Counted from the stretch's first letter, positions 24,180 to 37,173 are shown. The stretch: DNA of 64,000 nt from Paramecium sonneborni (GCA_905182985.1 CAJJDN010000099.1:26040-90039), one strand, 5' to 3'. Numbers and translations are program-made. Notes: a model not told the origin generated them from the sequence alone.

Positions 24180-25950
24180 AAAATAAATTTATTAATGTTA
24201 TTTTATCATACTAATAGCGATTTATCTATTTATTTGTAATTCTATTAATCTAACTTTCTAAATTTTATTAACAATTTTTAGAATCGAGGAAGATAAAATT
24301 TGCCTTAATGAATTATTTTAAGGAAGTTTTGAATGAAGCTGACAAAAAAACTCAAAGAAATGATATTAACAAATGAATAAAATATATAATAAATGATGTT
24401 ATCTAATCTATATTTTAGATATTTCGAAATGATAATCTCTTTTAAAGTTCAATTTAAAAATAGATTATGAAATCATATTGTTCTATTGACAATTGCTAAG
24501 TTTTTGTTCATATATCTCAATTACAATATTAGTTTATCACTTCATCCAATCATTATCTTTAATACTTAATTAACAGAAATTGAATCAAAGAAACCAAATA
24601 AAGCGATTGTCCATCATATCCTAAAATTCTAGTTTGCTTACTGGTTTCAATAGCGCATGGCATAGATTTGGTCATCACGATACATGAAATCAAAAAATTT
24701 AATTATCAGTTTACGATATATGAATTTAACTTAAATTTAGTTAAGATTTTATGACACGACAACCTAAAGTGATTATTAACTTAAATCAATTTAATAGTTG
24801 TTGAATAATATTAGTCATGCCATGTTTATAATTATGAGCGAGATTTAGAAGATTCATCATAAATATAATCTGCTATATTTTATCAAATCTAATAAATATT
24901 TCTATAATCCTTCATGTATACTTATTAACTACTAAAATATCTTTTCATTATAAGTAATAGTAAAAACTATAATTCATTTGTTCAAGAGGAACTGAAAATT
25001 ATTGTTTGACAGTTATACTATAAAAATATAGAATTGCTAATGATCAATCATTAAAATTTAATAAGTAGAGAGATAAATTTATTTTAGTTTAAAAAATTCG
25101 CGATTAGCTACTGAGGTCAAAAATCATTATTAGTAATTAACAAGGCTCAGCTAGGCTAAATTAATAGAAAAAAATACAAAAAGAATTAAAGCACATGCAA
25201 TTCATATTTTTATAATTTGAGTTGTTTTTAGTATAAATTTTTTTCTTATGTGTCTTAATAAAATAGTGTTTTAATATATAATAATAATTTATCAAACTCT
25301 AATTTTATTTCATCTTGACTTGTTAATTTCTTATTCTGAAAATTATGATTTTATTTCTTTCTACTTACTCTTTATTTCGATTAAATTCAATTTTCTTATT
25401 CTGAATAACTTATCTATTCATTTTTTAGTGTCTTTAATCATTATCAAATATTCAAGATCTTTGTTTGATAGCAATTATATTTTTTTTTATCACTATATAT
25501 CTGTTATATCAATTTATTAAATCAATAAATTATTAGAGAGAACAAAGAGTTTAATCCCCAGTTAAATGATAAAATTAAAGAAAATAAATTATTGAGAGTC
25601 TATATTATGAAATAAAAAATTCATATCAATAAATTAAAAGGAACTGAATATGAAGTTTATATTTCGTGTTAAATATATAAATTATAATATTATGAATTAA
25701 CATAAATATAATCTGTATTTTTAAATTCCTCTATGTGTTTAATTGAAATGATTAATAATGGAAAATTAAATACAAATTTATTAAGACTGTAAAAATTTTC
25801 TTTGTTTAAAAATTAATAATTTTTTGAATTTTGAAAAAAAAAATCAGTTGCTCCCAATATACTTTTATTAATTAATTATATATTTTAAGATATTATTAAT
25901 ATGCTTTTTGCCTTTATAAACATTTCATTACTGTCTTATAACCTAGTCAT
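24180..25950. other. AT-rich intergenic DNA
   Basis: Upstream (5') flank of the Gln-rich gene followed by AT-rich sequence with dense TGA in all frames. No gene, RNA or array was recognised. Confidence 0.45.
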
Positions 25951-26200
25951 ATGAAAGGTTTTTTTGGATATGGAGAAGTTTTAAAATTAATTAAGAAATA
26001 TTATTAATCTTGTATGTGTTATAAGAAAACTCTAGAAATTGATTAAGGAAATATGGAAGCTATGAAATTGAAATGTAAAAATTTAATTAAAAAAAAATTT
26101 AAGATGAAGTTGAAAATTGTATTTCATAATTGTAGAGTTTATAAAGTACTAGATTAAATTTAGATAAATATTATATTTACTCAGTTTTTTAGATTATATT
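25951..26200 (+). pseudogene. Possible single TPR-like relic
   Basis: The + frame from ATG 25951 includes YYQSCMCYKKTLEIDQGNME followed by AMKLKCKNLIKKKF, which resembles one TPR helix pair (Y..C...Y.K.LEID..N.EA...K). The sequence after it becomes low-complexity. It may be a remnant of the TPR family next door. Confidence 0.3.
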
Positions 26201-27462
26201 TTTTAGAAAAGTTTTAATGGTTTTAATCTTATTTTTTAATTCATTTCTAATAATAAATTATAAAAGTATATTTTAGAGAAGAGATAATAGTATTTTGTGT
26301 TTTGAAGTGTTTAAATTAATTGTTTTTTTAATTTCAAATAGAATTAAAGTATTTTTAATTTCTATTTTATTAATAAAATAATCTAATAAAATTTACCATT
26401 TTATTTATGGAACTTAATTTGAAGACCCTTATAACAGAGCTAAAACAACATAACTTTATCTTTAAGAAATAGAAACTCTATACAAGATACCATAATTGTT
26501 TTGTAATATATATTGTAAGTAGAGTAATGTGATTGGCCAAACAACAACTTGATATAGTAAGGGTAGGGTTGGGTGAAATACCAGTTGTAGACCAAAACTT
26601 TTTGAGGATCTATGCTAAGAATGATTAGTTAATATTTTTCTTTTCAAGTTAAGGCATTGATTTTATTAAAATTTAATCAGCTGACTATTTTGGAAAAATT
26701 GTCAGTTTTTTTTTAATAATATTTTTTGTCGAATATTGTAATTTAAAAATGCACAATCTTACATGATTTAAATAATCTACAATATGAAATTTTCATTACA
26801 GCTACTCAAGTTAAGCTAGAATCTTAACAAATATCACAGAGAATACCATATGTAAATTTCTTACTAGTAAAATACATTAACAAAATTAATAAGGTTTTTG
26901 ATTCAAGAAAGAATATCAAATAAATTATTATGATAAACCACAAGTAATAAATTTTTATAATTAAGTTATCCCAGAATGAAATTCAAGATTAAAAAATTTG
27001 ACTTGCAATTTTAATACATACTATCTTCTTATTTTTTAAAATTAAGTTAAGTAGGATCATCTATTTAATTGTTCTATCAGCTGAGTATCAAGTTAAAAAT
27101 TAGTTTAAGTAATAAGGCGTTGATTTAGATTTCTCAAATTCAATTTTAGTTCTTATGAATTTTTTAATATTTTTAGCTTTATTTAGTAAGATTTTAGTAA
27201 TTCTTCATTATTTAAAAAATGATTCATAGCAACACATAAAAGTCTTAGCTTTACAATATTATAGAATGAGAGTTTTAATAATAGAATAATTATAAACAGA
27301 ATTTTGTTGAATCTTTAAAATTATTAATTAAAATAATACTAAAAAATTGGAAAATCTACTTGAAATGAGGAGATTCTTCAAGAAATTGAGAAAACGATTG
27401 GTTAATATACATTGTAATGATTTTTATATGAATCAATCACACTTTTTAAAAATATTTCAGCA
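26201..27462. other. AT-rich DNA with one short relic
   Basis: At about 26407-26640 a + frame reads FEDPYNRAKTTQLYLQEIET and continues through two TGA codons with plausible text (NVIGQTTT-x-YSKGRVG-x-NTSC). Elsewhere I see only AT-rich DNA, including the 3' flank of the TPR gene. Confidence 0.3.
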
Positions 27463-30400
27463 TCATTTTAGCATTATAAATTAATCTATTTGCTTTTAGG
27501 TTTTTTATTAATGATCCAGCATACTTAGTGCTTACTCTAAAAATTGAAATAGAAATTAAGAATTACATTTCTTAATTTTAGCATGTTCCGTATTAGGATT
27601 AAGTTCAATAGTTTTATCGTAATATACAATTGCTTCCTCATATCTTTCTATCGTGCATAACGCATTACCTAGAAAAGAGGAATTAAAAATTTTTTACCTA
27701 AGTTTAAATAAGCTTCTTCTTTTTTTAATTAAATTGATTTTTCATAACATTTAATAGCTTCTTCATATCGTTCTATATGTCGTAATGCTAAACCTATAAA
27801 AAAATATAAAAAACTTTTTTACCTTTGATATAATAAACTTCTTCATTTCTAGGATTTATTTCAATTAATTTATTATAGCATTCAATTGTTTCTTCATATC
27901 GTTTTACATTTATTAATGCATTTCCTAAAAAAATGAAAGGAAAAGCTATTTTACCTTTGTTATAATAAGCTAATTCCCTTTAAGGATTTATCTCAATCTA
28001 TTTATCATAACATACAATAGCTTCTTCATATCTTTACATCATGTATAATGCATTGCCTAGAAAGATGGATGTAAAATACCTTTCTTCATTTAAGCTTCAT
28101 CCATTTAAGGATTTATTTCAATTGAATTATCAAAACATAAAATCGCTTCCTCATATCGTTATAACTTAAATAATGAATTGCCTAGATTTAAGTAACAGAA
28201 ACACGATGTTACCTTTTTTGTAATGGGCTTCTCCCATTTTAGGATTTATTTTAATTAATTTATCATAAAATTCAATTGCTTCCATGTATCGTTTTATGTT
28301 GTGTAATGAAATGGCTTGAAATAAAGAAATATAAAATATGTTACCTATATAGTAATATGGCAATTCATAACTAGAATTAAGTCCAATTAATTTATTATAA
28401 CATTCAATTGCTTCTTCATATCGTTCTAAAATTCTTAATGCGTTGCCTTGAAAAGATGAATAGAAAAATTATGTTACCTTTGTTGTAATAAGCTAATTCC
28501 ATTTAAGGATTAATTTCAATAGATTTATCATAATATTAAATAGCTTCGACATATCGTTCTATGTTGTGTAGTGAAATAGCTTGAAAAGAAGAATATAAAA
28601 ATATGTTACCTAAGTAGTAATATGCTAATTCATAACTAGGATTAAGTTCAATGAATTTAATATAACATTCAATTGCTTCTTCATATCGTTCTATAATTCT
28701 TAATGCGTTGCCTTAAAAATATGAATAGAAATTATGTTACCTTTTTTGTAATAGGCTTCTTCTTATAATGGTTTTATTTCAATTAATTTATCATAACATT
28801 CAATTGCATTGTCATATTGTTTTATAATACTTAATGCGTTGCCTTGAAAAGATGAATAGAAAAATTATGTTACCTTTGTTGTAATAAGCTAATTCCATTT
28901 AAGGATTAATTTCAATAGATTTATCATAATATTAAATAGCTTCGACATATCGTTCTATGTTGTGTAGTGAAATAGCTTGAAAAGAAGAATATAAAAATAT
29001 GTTACCTAAGTAGTAATATGCTAATTCATAACTAGGATTAAGTTCAATGAATTTAATATAACATTCAATTGCTTCTTCATATCGTTCTATAATTCTTAAT
29101 GCGTTGCCTTGAAAATATGAATAAAAAAATTATGTTACCTTTGTTGTAATAGGCCGCTTCTATTAAAGGATTTATTGCAATTAATTTGTCATAACATTCA
29201 ATTGCATTTTCATATCGTTTTAGAATATTTAATGCGTTGCCTTGAAAAGATGATTAATTAATTATATTACCTTTGTTGTAATAAGCTAATTCCATTTAAG
29301 GATTAATTTCAATAGATTTATCATAACATCCTATGGCTTCTTCATATTTTTACAACGTGTATAATGTATTGCCTAGAAAGATGGATTGAAAATACCTTTA
29401 TTCATATGGGCTTCTACCATTCTTGGATTTATTTAAATTGATTTATCATACCATTCAATTGCTTCGACATATCGTTCTATGTTGTGTAGTGAAATAGCTT
29501 GAAAAGAAGAATATAAAAATATGTTACCTAAGTAGTAATATGTTAATTCATTACTAGGATTAAGTTCAATTAATTTATTATAACATTCAATTGCTTCTTC
29601 ATATCGTTCTATATTTCTTAATGCGTTGCCTTAAAAAGATGAATAGATAAATTATGTTACCTTTTTTGTAATAGGCTTCTTATTATAATGGTTTTATTTC
29701 AATTAATTTATCATAACATTCAATTGCATCGTCATATCGTTTTATTATACTTAATGCGTTGCCTTGAAAAGATGATTAATAAACTTAATTACCTTTGTTG
29801 TAATAAGCTAATTCTATTTAAGAATTATTTTCAATTGATTTTTCATAATATTAAATAGCTTCGACATATCGTTCAATGTTGTGTAGTGAAATAGCTTGAA
29901 AAGAAGAATATAAAAATATGTTACCTATTTAGTAATATGCTAATTCATAACTAGGATGAAGTTCAATTAATTTATTATAACATTCAATTGCTTCTTCATA
30001 TCGTTCTATATTTCTTAATGCGTTGCCTTGAAATGATGAATAGAAAAATTATGTTACCTTTGTTGTAATAGGCCTCTTCTATTTAAGGATTTATTTCAAT
30101 TAATTTATCATAACATTAGATTGCTTCTTCATATCGTTCTAAAACATGTAATGCGTTGCCTTGAAAAGATGAATAGAAAAACTATGTTACCTTTGTTTTA
30201 ATAGGCTTCTTCTATTAAAGGATTTATTTCAATTAATTTATCATAACATTGGATTGCTTCGTCATATCGTTTTAGAATACTTAATGCGTTGCCTTGAAAA
30301 GATGATTAATAAACTATATTACCTTTGTTGTAATAAGCTAATTCTATTTAAGAATTATTTTCAATTGATTTTTCATAATATTGAATAGCTTCAACAAATC

Positions 30401-32230
30401 GTTCTATGTTGTGTAGTGAAATAGCTTGAAAAGAAGAATATAAAAATATGTTACCTATTTAGTAATATGCTAATTCATAACTAGGATTAAGTTTAATTAA
30501 TTAATAATAACATTCGATTGCTTCTTCATATCGTTCTATGATTCTTAATGTATTGCCTAAAAAGATAAATAGGAAAACCATGTGACCTTTGTTGTAATAA
30601 GCTAATTCCATTTAAGGATTAATTTCAATCGATTTATCATAACATTCTAGGGATTCTTCATATCTTTTCATCTTGTATAATGCATTCCCTTGAAAGATGG
30701 ATTTAAAATACCTTTACTCAAATAAGCTTCTGCCATTCTTGGATTTATTTCAATTAATTTATCATAACATTCAATTGCTTAGTCATATCGTTCTATAAAA
30801 TCTAATGTATTGCCTAAAAAGATAAATAGGAAAACCATGTGACCTTTGTTGTAATAAGCTAATTCCATTTAAGGATTAATTTTAATCGATTTATCATAAC
30901 ATTCAAGGGATTCTTCATATCTTTTCATCTTGTATAATGCATTCCCTTGAAAGATGGATTTAAAATACCTTTACTCAAATAAGCTTCTGCCATTCTTGGA
31001 TTTATTTCAATTAATTTATCATAACATTCAACTGCTTAGTCATATCGTTCTATAAAATCTAATGTATTGCCTAAAAAGATAAATAGGAAAACCATGTGAC
31101 CTTTGTTGTAATAAGCTAATTCCATTTAAGGATTAATTTCAATCGATTTATCATAACATCCTATAGCTTCTTCAAATCTTTACATCGTGTATAATGCATT
31201 GCCTAGAAAGATGGATTTAAAATACCTTTACTTAAATAGGCTACTACCATTCTTGGATTTATTTCAATTAATTTATCATAACATTCAACTGCTTAGTCAT
31301 ATCGTTCTATAAAATCTAATGTATTGCCTAAAAAGATGAATAGAGAAATATGTTACCTTTGTTGTAATGAGCTTCTTCCATAATAGGATTAATCTCAATA
31401 GATTTATCATAACATCCTATAGCTTCTTCATATTGTTTCATCTAATTTAATTGATTTCCTTATCATTATTATGTTTTCTACCTTTTCTAAAATAAATTTG
31501 GTCCATTTTATCATTGATTACTTTAACTTAATCAATCAAATATAAACTTTTTTCAAATCGCCGTTAATTAATTATATGTTTTCCTAAAATTTAAATTATC
31601 AAATAACTTTATTTAAATACTTCATGATCGTTTTGTTCTTATTATTATCTCAATAGATCTTCATGTAATTATGTCTTATATTCCATAGCATAAATAACAT
31701 TATTGATCATTTTTAATATGTTATCTATTATATTAATATTTACAATTTTTACTTTAATTAATGTTATAAGTATCATTTTTATACATTCTCATCAGTATTA
31801 CATTTTACATACAATTATAATAATTATTTTGTTAAACATTAACTTAAAGTTCCAATATGATTTTTTCATGTTTATCCATTTCTGTTTTTATAATTTTTTA
31901 TAATGTATTTAAGCTCTTATTTTTTTCTGTAAATATATTTTCTACAATTTTGCTTCTAATTTTTTAAATATTTCTCTAATATAATTGCTCAATTCTTCTA
32001 TTAATCTCTTAAAGCTAAGCTTTATTTTCATTTTGTTTATTTAATATATCTAAAACACATTTCTCTATTTCATTATTTTCAATGCAATCCTCTGAATGAT
32101 CCTTATGATGAGTGTTTAAGCACTTTAAACAGAATAGAGAATGCTTACAATTTGCTTTTAAGCAAAATCCCAAGATTCGTTCAGTTTCATGACCCACTTA
32201 GGTACATTTAAAATCGTATTCTTTATTCAT
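27463..32230 (-). CDS. B-box/coiled-coil/TPR protein with an intron in every TPR
   Basis: Predicted 1,282 aa (1,292 if the last putative 30-nt intron is coding). The N-terminus (MNKEYDFKC...) has B-box-like zinc ligands (C...C..CLNTHHKDH..DC, residues 9-51), then a Lys/Glu/Gln-rich coiled coil. Exon 1 is 31753-32230, exon 2 31482-31724, with a 28-nt intron 31725-31752. About 30 TPRs follow, with text like ERYEEAIECYDKLIEINP. Each is split after the first base of the Gly codon in YYNKG. Intron lower ends are 31459, 31328, 31203, 31071, 30946, 30814, 30689, 30557, 30425, 30293, 30160, 30027, 29895, 29763, 29630, 29498, 29373, 29241, 29108, 28976, 28843, 28712, 28580, 28447, 28315, 28182, 28057, 27925, 27794 and 27669. 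Lengths are 23 (6), 29 (4), 30 (13) and 31 nt (7). Internal exons are all 102 nt except one of 96. Frame is kept to TGA 27463. TPR arrays act as protein-binding scaffolds; the partner is unknown. Confidence 0.85.
27669..31481. repeat. Tandem array of 102-nt TPR exon plus 23-31-nt intron
   Basis: Thirty introns separate 29 exons with period 125, 131, 132 or 133 bp, i.e. a constant 102-nt exon plus a variable intron. Sub-types (introns after NAL-type and after AISLHN-type repeats, and the short 23-nt type) recur in blocks. For example, the 30/23-nt pair at 30814/30689 is almost repeated at 31071/30946. This shows multi-unit duplication and exchange. Confidence 0.9.
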
Positions 32231-32312
32231 TTGTTGTGGCTTTTATTTTTTTTATTAATGATTTTACATAACTTTAAATTTGCGTATTTAATCAATTAAA
32301 TATATATAATAG

Positions 32313-32690
32313 ATGAACACCCTTAAGAATACGAGTTTGATAGATGGAAATTGTCTAAGATGCAACTTGCATGGATCTGAATTAGTAAATGTAAATTTAA
32401 GTGGAGTGAACCTAATAGGAGTTCGCTACTAAAAAATTGTCTTTGAAAGAACATTAAAATCGACTAATTTAACAAATGGATGGTCATACTAATAATGTCT
32501 ACTACCTTTTAGCCGGATAGAATTTTAAAAATCCAAAATTATAACAATGTATGAAACTGCTGATGGTGTCATAATTGTTTTGATTCAAAGAAATACAACT
32601 ATTCCAACTAAGAAATCATAAACTTTCACAAATAATGCTGATAATCAACCAGGTGTCTTAATTTAAGGTTATAAATTGAAAGATTAATGA
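32313..32690 (+). pseudogene. Chimeric relic: pentapeptide-like segment fused to HSP70 substrate-binding piece
   Basis: A single + frame of 125 codons from ATG 32313 to TGA 32688-32690. The first half has pentapeptide-like text (LRCNLHGSELVNVNLSGVNL). The second half is unmistakably HSP70-derived: ETADGVIIVLIQRN, TTIPTKKSQTFTNNADNQPG and VLIQGY, the start of the HSP70 peptide-binding domain. Changes at conserved positions (GG to DG, QVY to QGY) and the abrupt end show it is not a working chaperone. It may be a recombination product between two decayed genes. Confidence 0.6.
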
Positions 32691-32930
32691 TAAAAGATTG
32701 CAATAAATTAGGTTAATTCAATTTAGATAGTATTACTCCATCTCCAAGAGTAGTTCCTAATTTGAAGTCTCTTCTAATCTTGACAAAAATGTAATGAACA
32801 TTCATGGTGAAGAAAAGGCTACTGAGAAATCAAATAAAATTACAATTAATTACGAGATAAAGGTTGATTAACAATAGATTAAGTTGATTGATTTTTATCT
32901 GAAAGTCTAAATTAAAACTACAAGTCCAAT
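32691..32930 (+). pseudogene. Continuation of the HSP70 relic in shifted frames
   Basis: After the TGA at 32688 the HSP70 order continues in other frames: LGQFNLDSITPSPRVVPN (compare the family's LGKFxLxGIPPAPRGVPQ), then NVMNIHGEEKATEKSNKITI (compare the family's INVSAxEKxTGKxNKITI), then a charged helix (YEIKVDQQQIKLID). At least one frameshift and several substitutions confirm decay. Confidence 0.65.
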
Positions 32931-35753
32931 ATTAAATATTGCACTATTTAAATTTAATTAAATTTTATTTGAGAATAAAAAATATTGAACCTAAAATCTA
33001 ATATTTTCTTAAGAAATTAGTTTTCTAAAATATTTAGGATGCAATAATCAAAATTCATGAAGAAAACAAAAACAGAGCTTAAAACTTTGCATCTAATAAT
33101 ATCCTATAGCTATAATTTCAGCCTCCTTTTGATCAATATCAACTCTTCAAGTTTGATAAATAATAAAAAATGAATCAATAACAAATCAAATTCTCATTAA
33201 TGTATTAATCTTTTTGAAGTCTTATATCAAGGAAAATCAATCACTTTAATTATAAAATCCTCAACAGTATTAAATACTGTAACTTTACTAGCCAATATTT
33301 ATTAATAATAAGTAAATGGAATAGTTCTCTAATAACCTTTAATACTTAACGTATAAATATGATTAATTTTATACTCCATAAGTTTCGACTTAATACTTTA
33401 GTATTTCTTTAATTTCTCTTTTTTATTTAACGCTCATTTACAAATATTAGCTATAAGCCAGAAATCACTCCTATTAGATTGCAATTTTATTATTTATGCA
33501 GGTAATGAATTTTAATGAAGATCTGCTAAATTATTAAATCGATTTTGAAATATTAATTAGCTTCTTCCAAAAATTGCTTTGAAAATAAGCCAAGATTTAC
33601 AAAGTAAACCCACCCTAAATTAATTTTAATTTTTAATAAATTATTTATAGAGTGTAAAATTTTATCGACATGAGAAAGTATGAAAAGTTTCTTGGACACA
33701 AGCTCGAAAAAGTTGGCTCGTTATTTTATATAATCATCTTCTAGAAATTTCATTAATTATGATTCAGATTTCTTTTTATTTTAATAAAACTCTCATTTTA
33801 CCAGTACTTCGTTTTGAGTGCAGATGTTTAAATAAAACCATTATACAATCAGATTACCTTGATATTAGAATATACTCACATCAAGGCGATTACAATGCTA
33901 ATTCAACAACAACAAGGATGAGGCTATTAATACTTAGGATATGTTAGTTTTCAGTATAAATTTAGCCTCTTATTGCATGCAATCAGTCAAGTTTCACAAG
34001 GATACTGTACAATATATCCTTCTATATTAATTTTTATATTCTGTGAGCACTTATTCTGGAAATAAGAAATATTAAGTCTCTTAATGATTTAAGTAAATTT
34101 AAGAATAAGGAATTTTACAATTAATAATTAATATAGTTAATTCAAAACATTATAAAGTGTAGTTTTGAGGTTGCAACCAAATTTCTGCATGAAACCACAA
34201 TTGATATTTTAATTATGATTGTATGATGTATGATTGATGGGTAAAGAAATTTCTAATGCAAATTATTCATACTGAGAATTAATGAAAAAATTAATAATAC
34301 AAATCTTTGGTTAACTCAACTTAACTAAGAAGATATAGTGTACTAATATTTCTGCTGTTTGAGTTGTTTACAATTCTAAACTAACTTAAAAATTCTTTTG
34401 TGAAAATAAAGAGACATAAAATCAAAAACTGTAAATTATCATAGATAGTTCCAGTTATATATCTTTGAAAAGAAAATTAGGAAAATTATAAGCTCTCTAA
34501 AAAAATTAAAGACATTTAACACTTAAAAATTGTGAATTTTTTTATTAGTAATTTGCTTATATAACATAATATTTATGTTATTCATACAATTAATATATTT
34601 ATACTAAGATTTAATATGTAAATATAGTTTAAGCCCAAAATATAATATTTTAATTCTTTGCTTTAAATAATAATGATCTTTATATCGATTCAATCAAGAA
34701 ACCCCAGACACATTCACAATTTAAACAATGCAAATATAGTAAGACTAATTTTTCCAATTCCTATCAGTTCTTAAATTTAATTATTACCCAACTAGACAAA
34801 TAAATAGTAAAATAAGATATTTAACTCAGGTGAGTTGAAGTTGACCATTACTTAAAATTAGATATTTATACTCTCAATTGAAAGCTTTCAATTTAGAATT
34901 ATTCCAGTTATTCTCAATGTCTATCTAGTTCTAAACGCTTTCCTAGTAATTTCAATATTGCGCTTCATAATAATAAGTATTTGAATTAGCTTTCTAACCT
35001 TCATCGCAAATAAACGAATAAATTATTAATTTATAAAATAAATTAAATAAAGGACTTTATTTTTAGGAATTTATAATTAATATTTTAAATATTTAATTAA
35101 TAATTAACTATCTTCTTATAATATAAATAAAAAATATTAGTTAATATAAAATAGAAATTAATAAGGATAAACTTATTAATTGTAAAATCCAAGTAGCATA
35201 ATTTGATATTTATTATGAAAAAATGGTAGGACATTATTGAATATTTATTCAGATTGAATTTTATTTAATAAATCATAATTCAATTTCAGTTTTAAAATAT
35301 TCTAAATTTATTGTTTCGGTTTTCACTTTAATGTAAAAATAAAATAAAACCAAGCCAATTATTGTAATCAAAGCATATATCCCCCTTTTACTATATTTAT
35401 CAAATTTAAGAGGGGCAAATCGAATATTATAAGTTCCATTTTAAAATTCGTTTTTACGAAATATAGAAAAATTTATGTTTTTATGAAATTCAATTCAAAT
35501 GACATGTTTCATTCAAGGTAAAGTTATGATTAAAATATTCATTTATGCCTGTTGAGTAATTATACATATTTTATCCAAAAAGATATAGGGATATTCCATT
35601 TTAATATAGATCAGAAATTATTTTTTTAATCGATCTTAGATTTTGTTCATTAGATTCAATTATAATTTATAAAAATGAAAAATTAATTTTTAAATAAATA
35701 AATATGATATTATTTGTTTGTGTGTGGGCTGTATTATTAATTTATTGCATAAT
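32931..35753. other. AT-rich DNA with unassigned short frames
   Basis: Protein-like fragments occur on the + strand near 33110-33200 (PFDQYQLFKFDKQQKMNQQQ) and 33690-33950 (HQGDYNANS), but they are short and unlinked. No family, RNA or repeat was recognised. Confidence 0.35.
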
Positions 35754-36149
35754 TAATTCAAATCAATATTGTTGATCATGTCTTTGGCTAAATGTATTAT
35801 GGTATGGCTCTTTTTTTTACTGAGTCATATTTAGGAAATTTTTTTCAGATGATCAGAAGCTTCTCTGCATTATTTAATTGTTTAGGATTGGTTAAAACAA
35901 AGGTTAGATATTTTATCATAATATGCTGAAGAAAATTAAATAATTAGGAATGCTCAAAAGTTCTTAAAAAAGGACCTACGAAATCCTTCCTTATTTAGAT
36001 GCCTTTTAAAGAATAAATATGTGTTTCATATGTTCCAGACTTCACAACAATAATCTTTATTAAAAATATACTATCTGTAATTTTAATGAATAAATACTTC
36101 ACAAATGTTTTTCTTAATTTCATTTATTTATAAAAATAAAACATATTAG
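35754..36149. repeat. Direct repeat copy 1 (396 bp), ends at N
   Basis: By eye identical to 36778-37173 (offset 1,024 bp). It ends on the base before the N at 36150, as in the other gap of this window. It carries the first part of the small ORF annotated at 36947-37321. Confidence 0.8.
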
Positions 36150-36150
36150 N
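36150..36150. other. Single-N assembly gap
   Basis: One N between the left repeat copy and 627 bp of sequence not present to its left. It marks a contig join. Confidence 0.85.
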
Positions 36151-36777
36151 AAGCCAAAAAAGAATTTAAGTACTAAGAATGCAGTAAGATATTGAAGTAT
36201 TCCTCTAGCCTTAACAAAGACATGAGAAGAAGTGCAAACTTCAAAAGCAGAATACACCTCCAGAGCCCTTCTTCCAAATGCCAATTGAATTGCTTGCTAG
36301 TACAGCTAGATGAATAAAATATACATAATAAAAAATAAAGAATCATTTTTTATATTTTTTATGATTAATGCAAAATAGTATCTTAATTAAGGTAATTATT
36401 GTAATTCTTATTTATACTGCTTGTAATATTTTGATTCTTTATATTTTAAAATTATCGTTTTAACTTCCTAAAAGCAATGTGGCTATGAAGAAACCATAAT
36501 TACAAACTAGACGATTGGTGCATGCAGTAAAGTCAGAGATGTCATTAATTCTTCCTATCCCATTTCAGAAATAATTGGATTAGACGAAAGGAGGATAAAT
36601 CCTTTTGAGGCTTTGAGTGTTTCCTGCTACATTTTTACAGCAGAAGGCAAAGAGTGTCATCTTTTTTATCAATAAAAGTATGGATAAAAATTCCAAATTT
36701 TTTATTTTCGATTAGATTTTCCAACCTACAATTTCATTTTTTTTTTAATTTTGTTTTCCAAAAATTAGAATTTTATA
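36151..36777 (+). other. Unassigned Cys-containing open frame between the repeats
   Basis: Slightly less AT-rich than its surroundings at the left end. From about 36463 one + frame reads well: TSQKQCGYEETIITNQTIGA, then SKVRDVINSSYPISEIIGLD and PFEALSVSCYIFTAEGKECH followed by LFYQQKYG. There is no clear start or family. It may be a real exon or part of a relic. Its order relative to the flanks is uncertain because of the gap. Confidence 0.35.
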
Positions 36778-37173
36778 TAATTCAAATCAATATTGTTGAT
36801 CATGTCTTTGGCTAAATGTATTATGGTATGGCTCTTTTTTTTACTGAGTCATATTTAGGAAATTTTTTTCAGATGATCAGAAGCTTCTCTGCATTATTTA
36901 ATTGTTTAGGATTGGTTAAAACAAAGGTTAGATATTTTATCATAATATGCTGAAGAAAATTAAATAATTAGGAATGCTCAAAAGTTCTTAAAAAAGGACC
37001 TACGAAATCCTTCCTTATTTAGATGCCTTTTAAAGAATAAATATGTGTTTCATATGTTCCAGACTTCACAACAATAATCTTTATTAAAAATATACTATCT
37101 GTAATTTTAATGAATAAATACTTCACAAATGTTTTTCTTAATTTCATTTATTTATAAAAATAAAACATATTAG
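36778..37173. repeat. Direct repeat copy 2 (396 bp)
   Basis: Second copy of 35754-36149, continuing into unique sequence at 37174. Confidence 0.8.

Noticed and set aside
33759..33947. A 62-codon + frame (MIQISFYFNKTL...).
   Set aside because: Short, no family, and competing frames around it look equally good.
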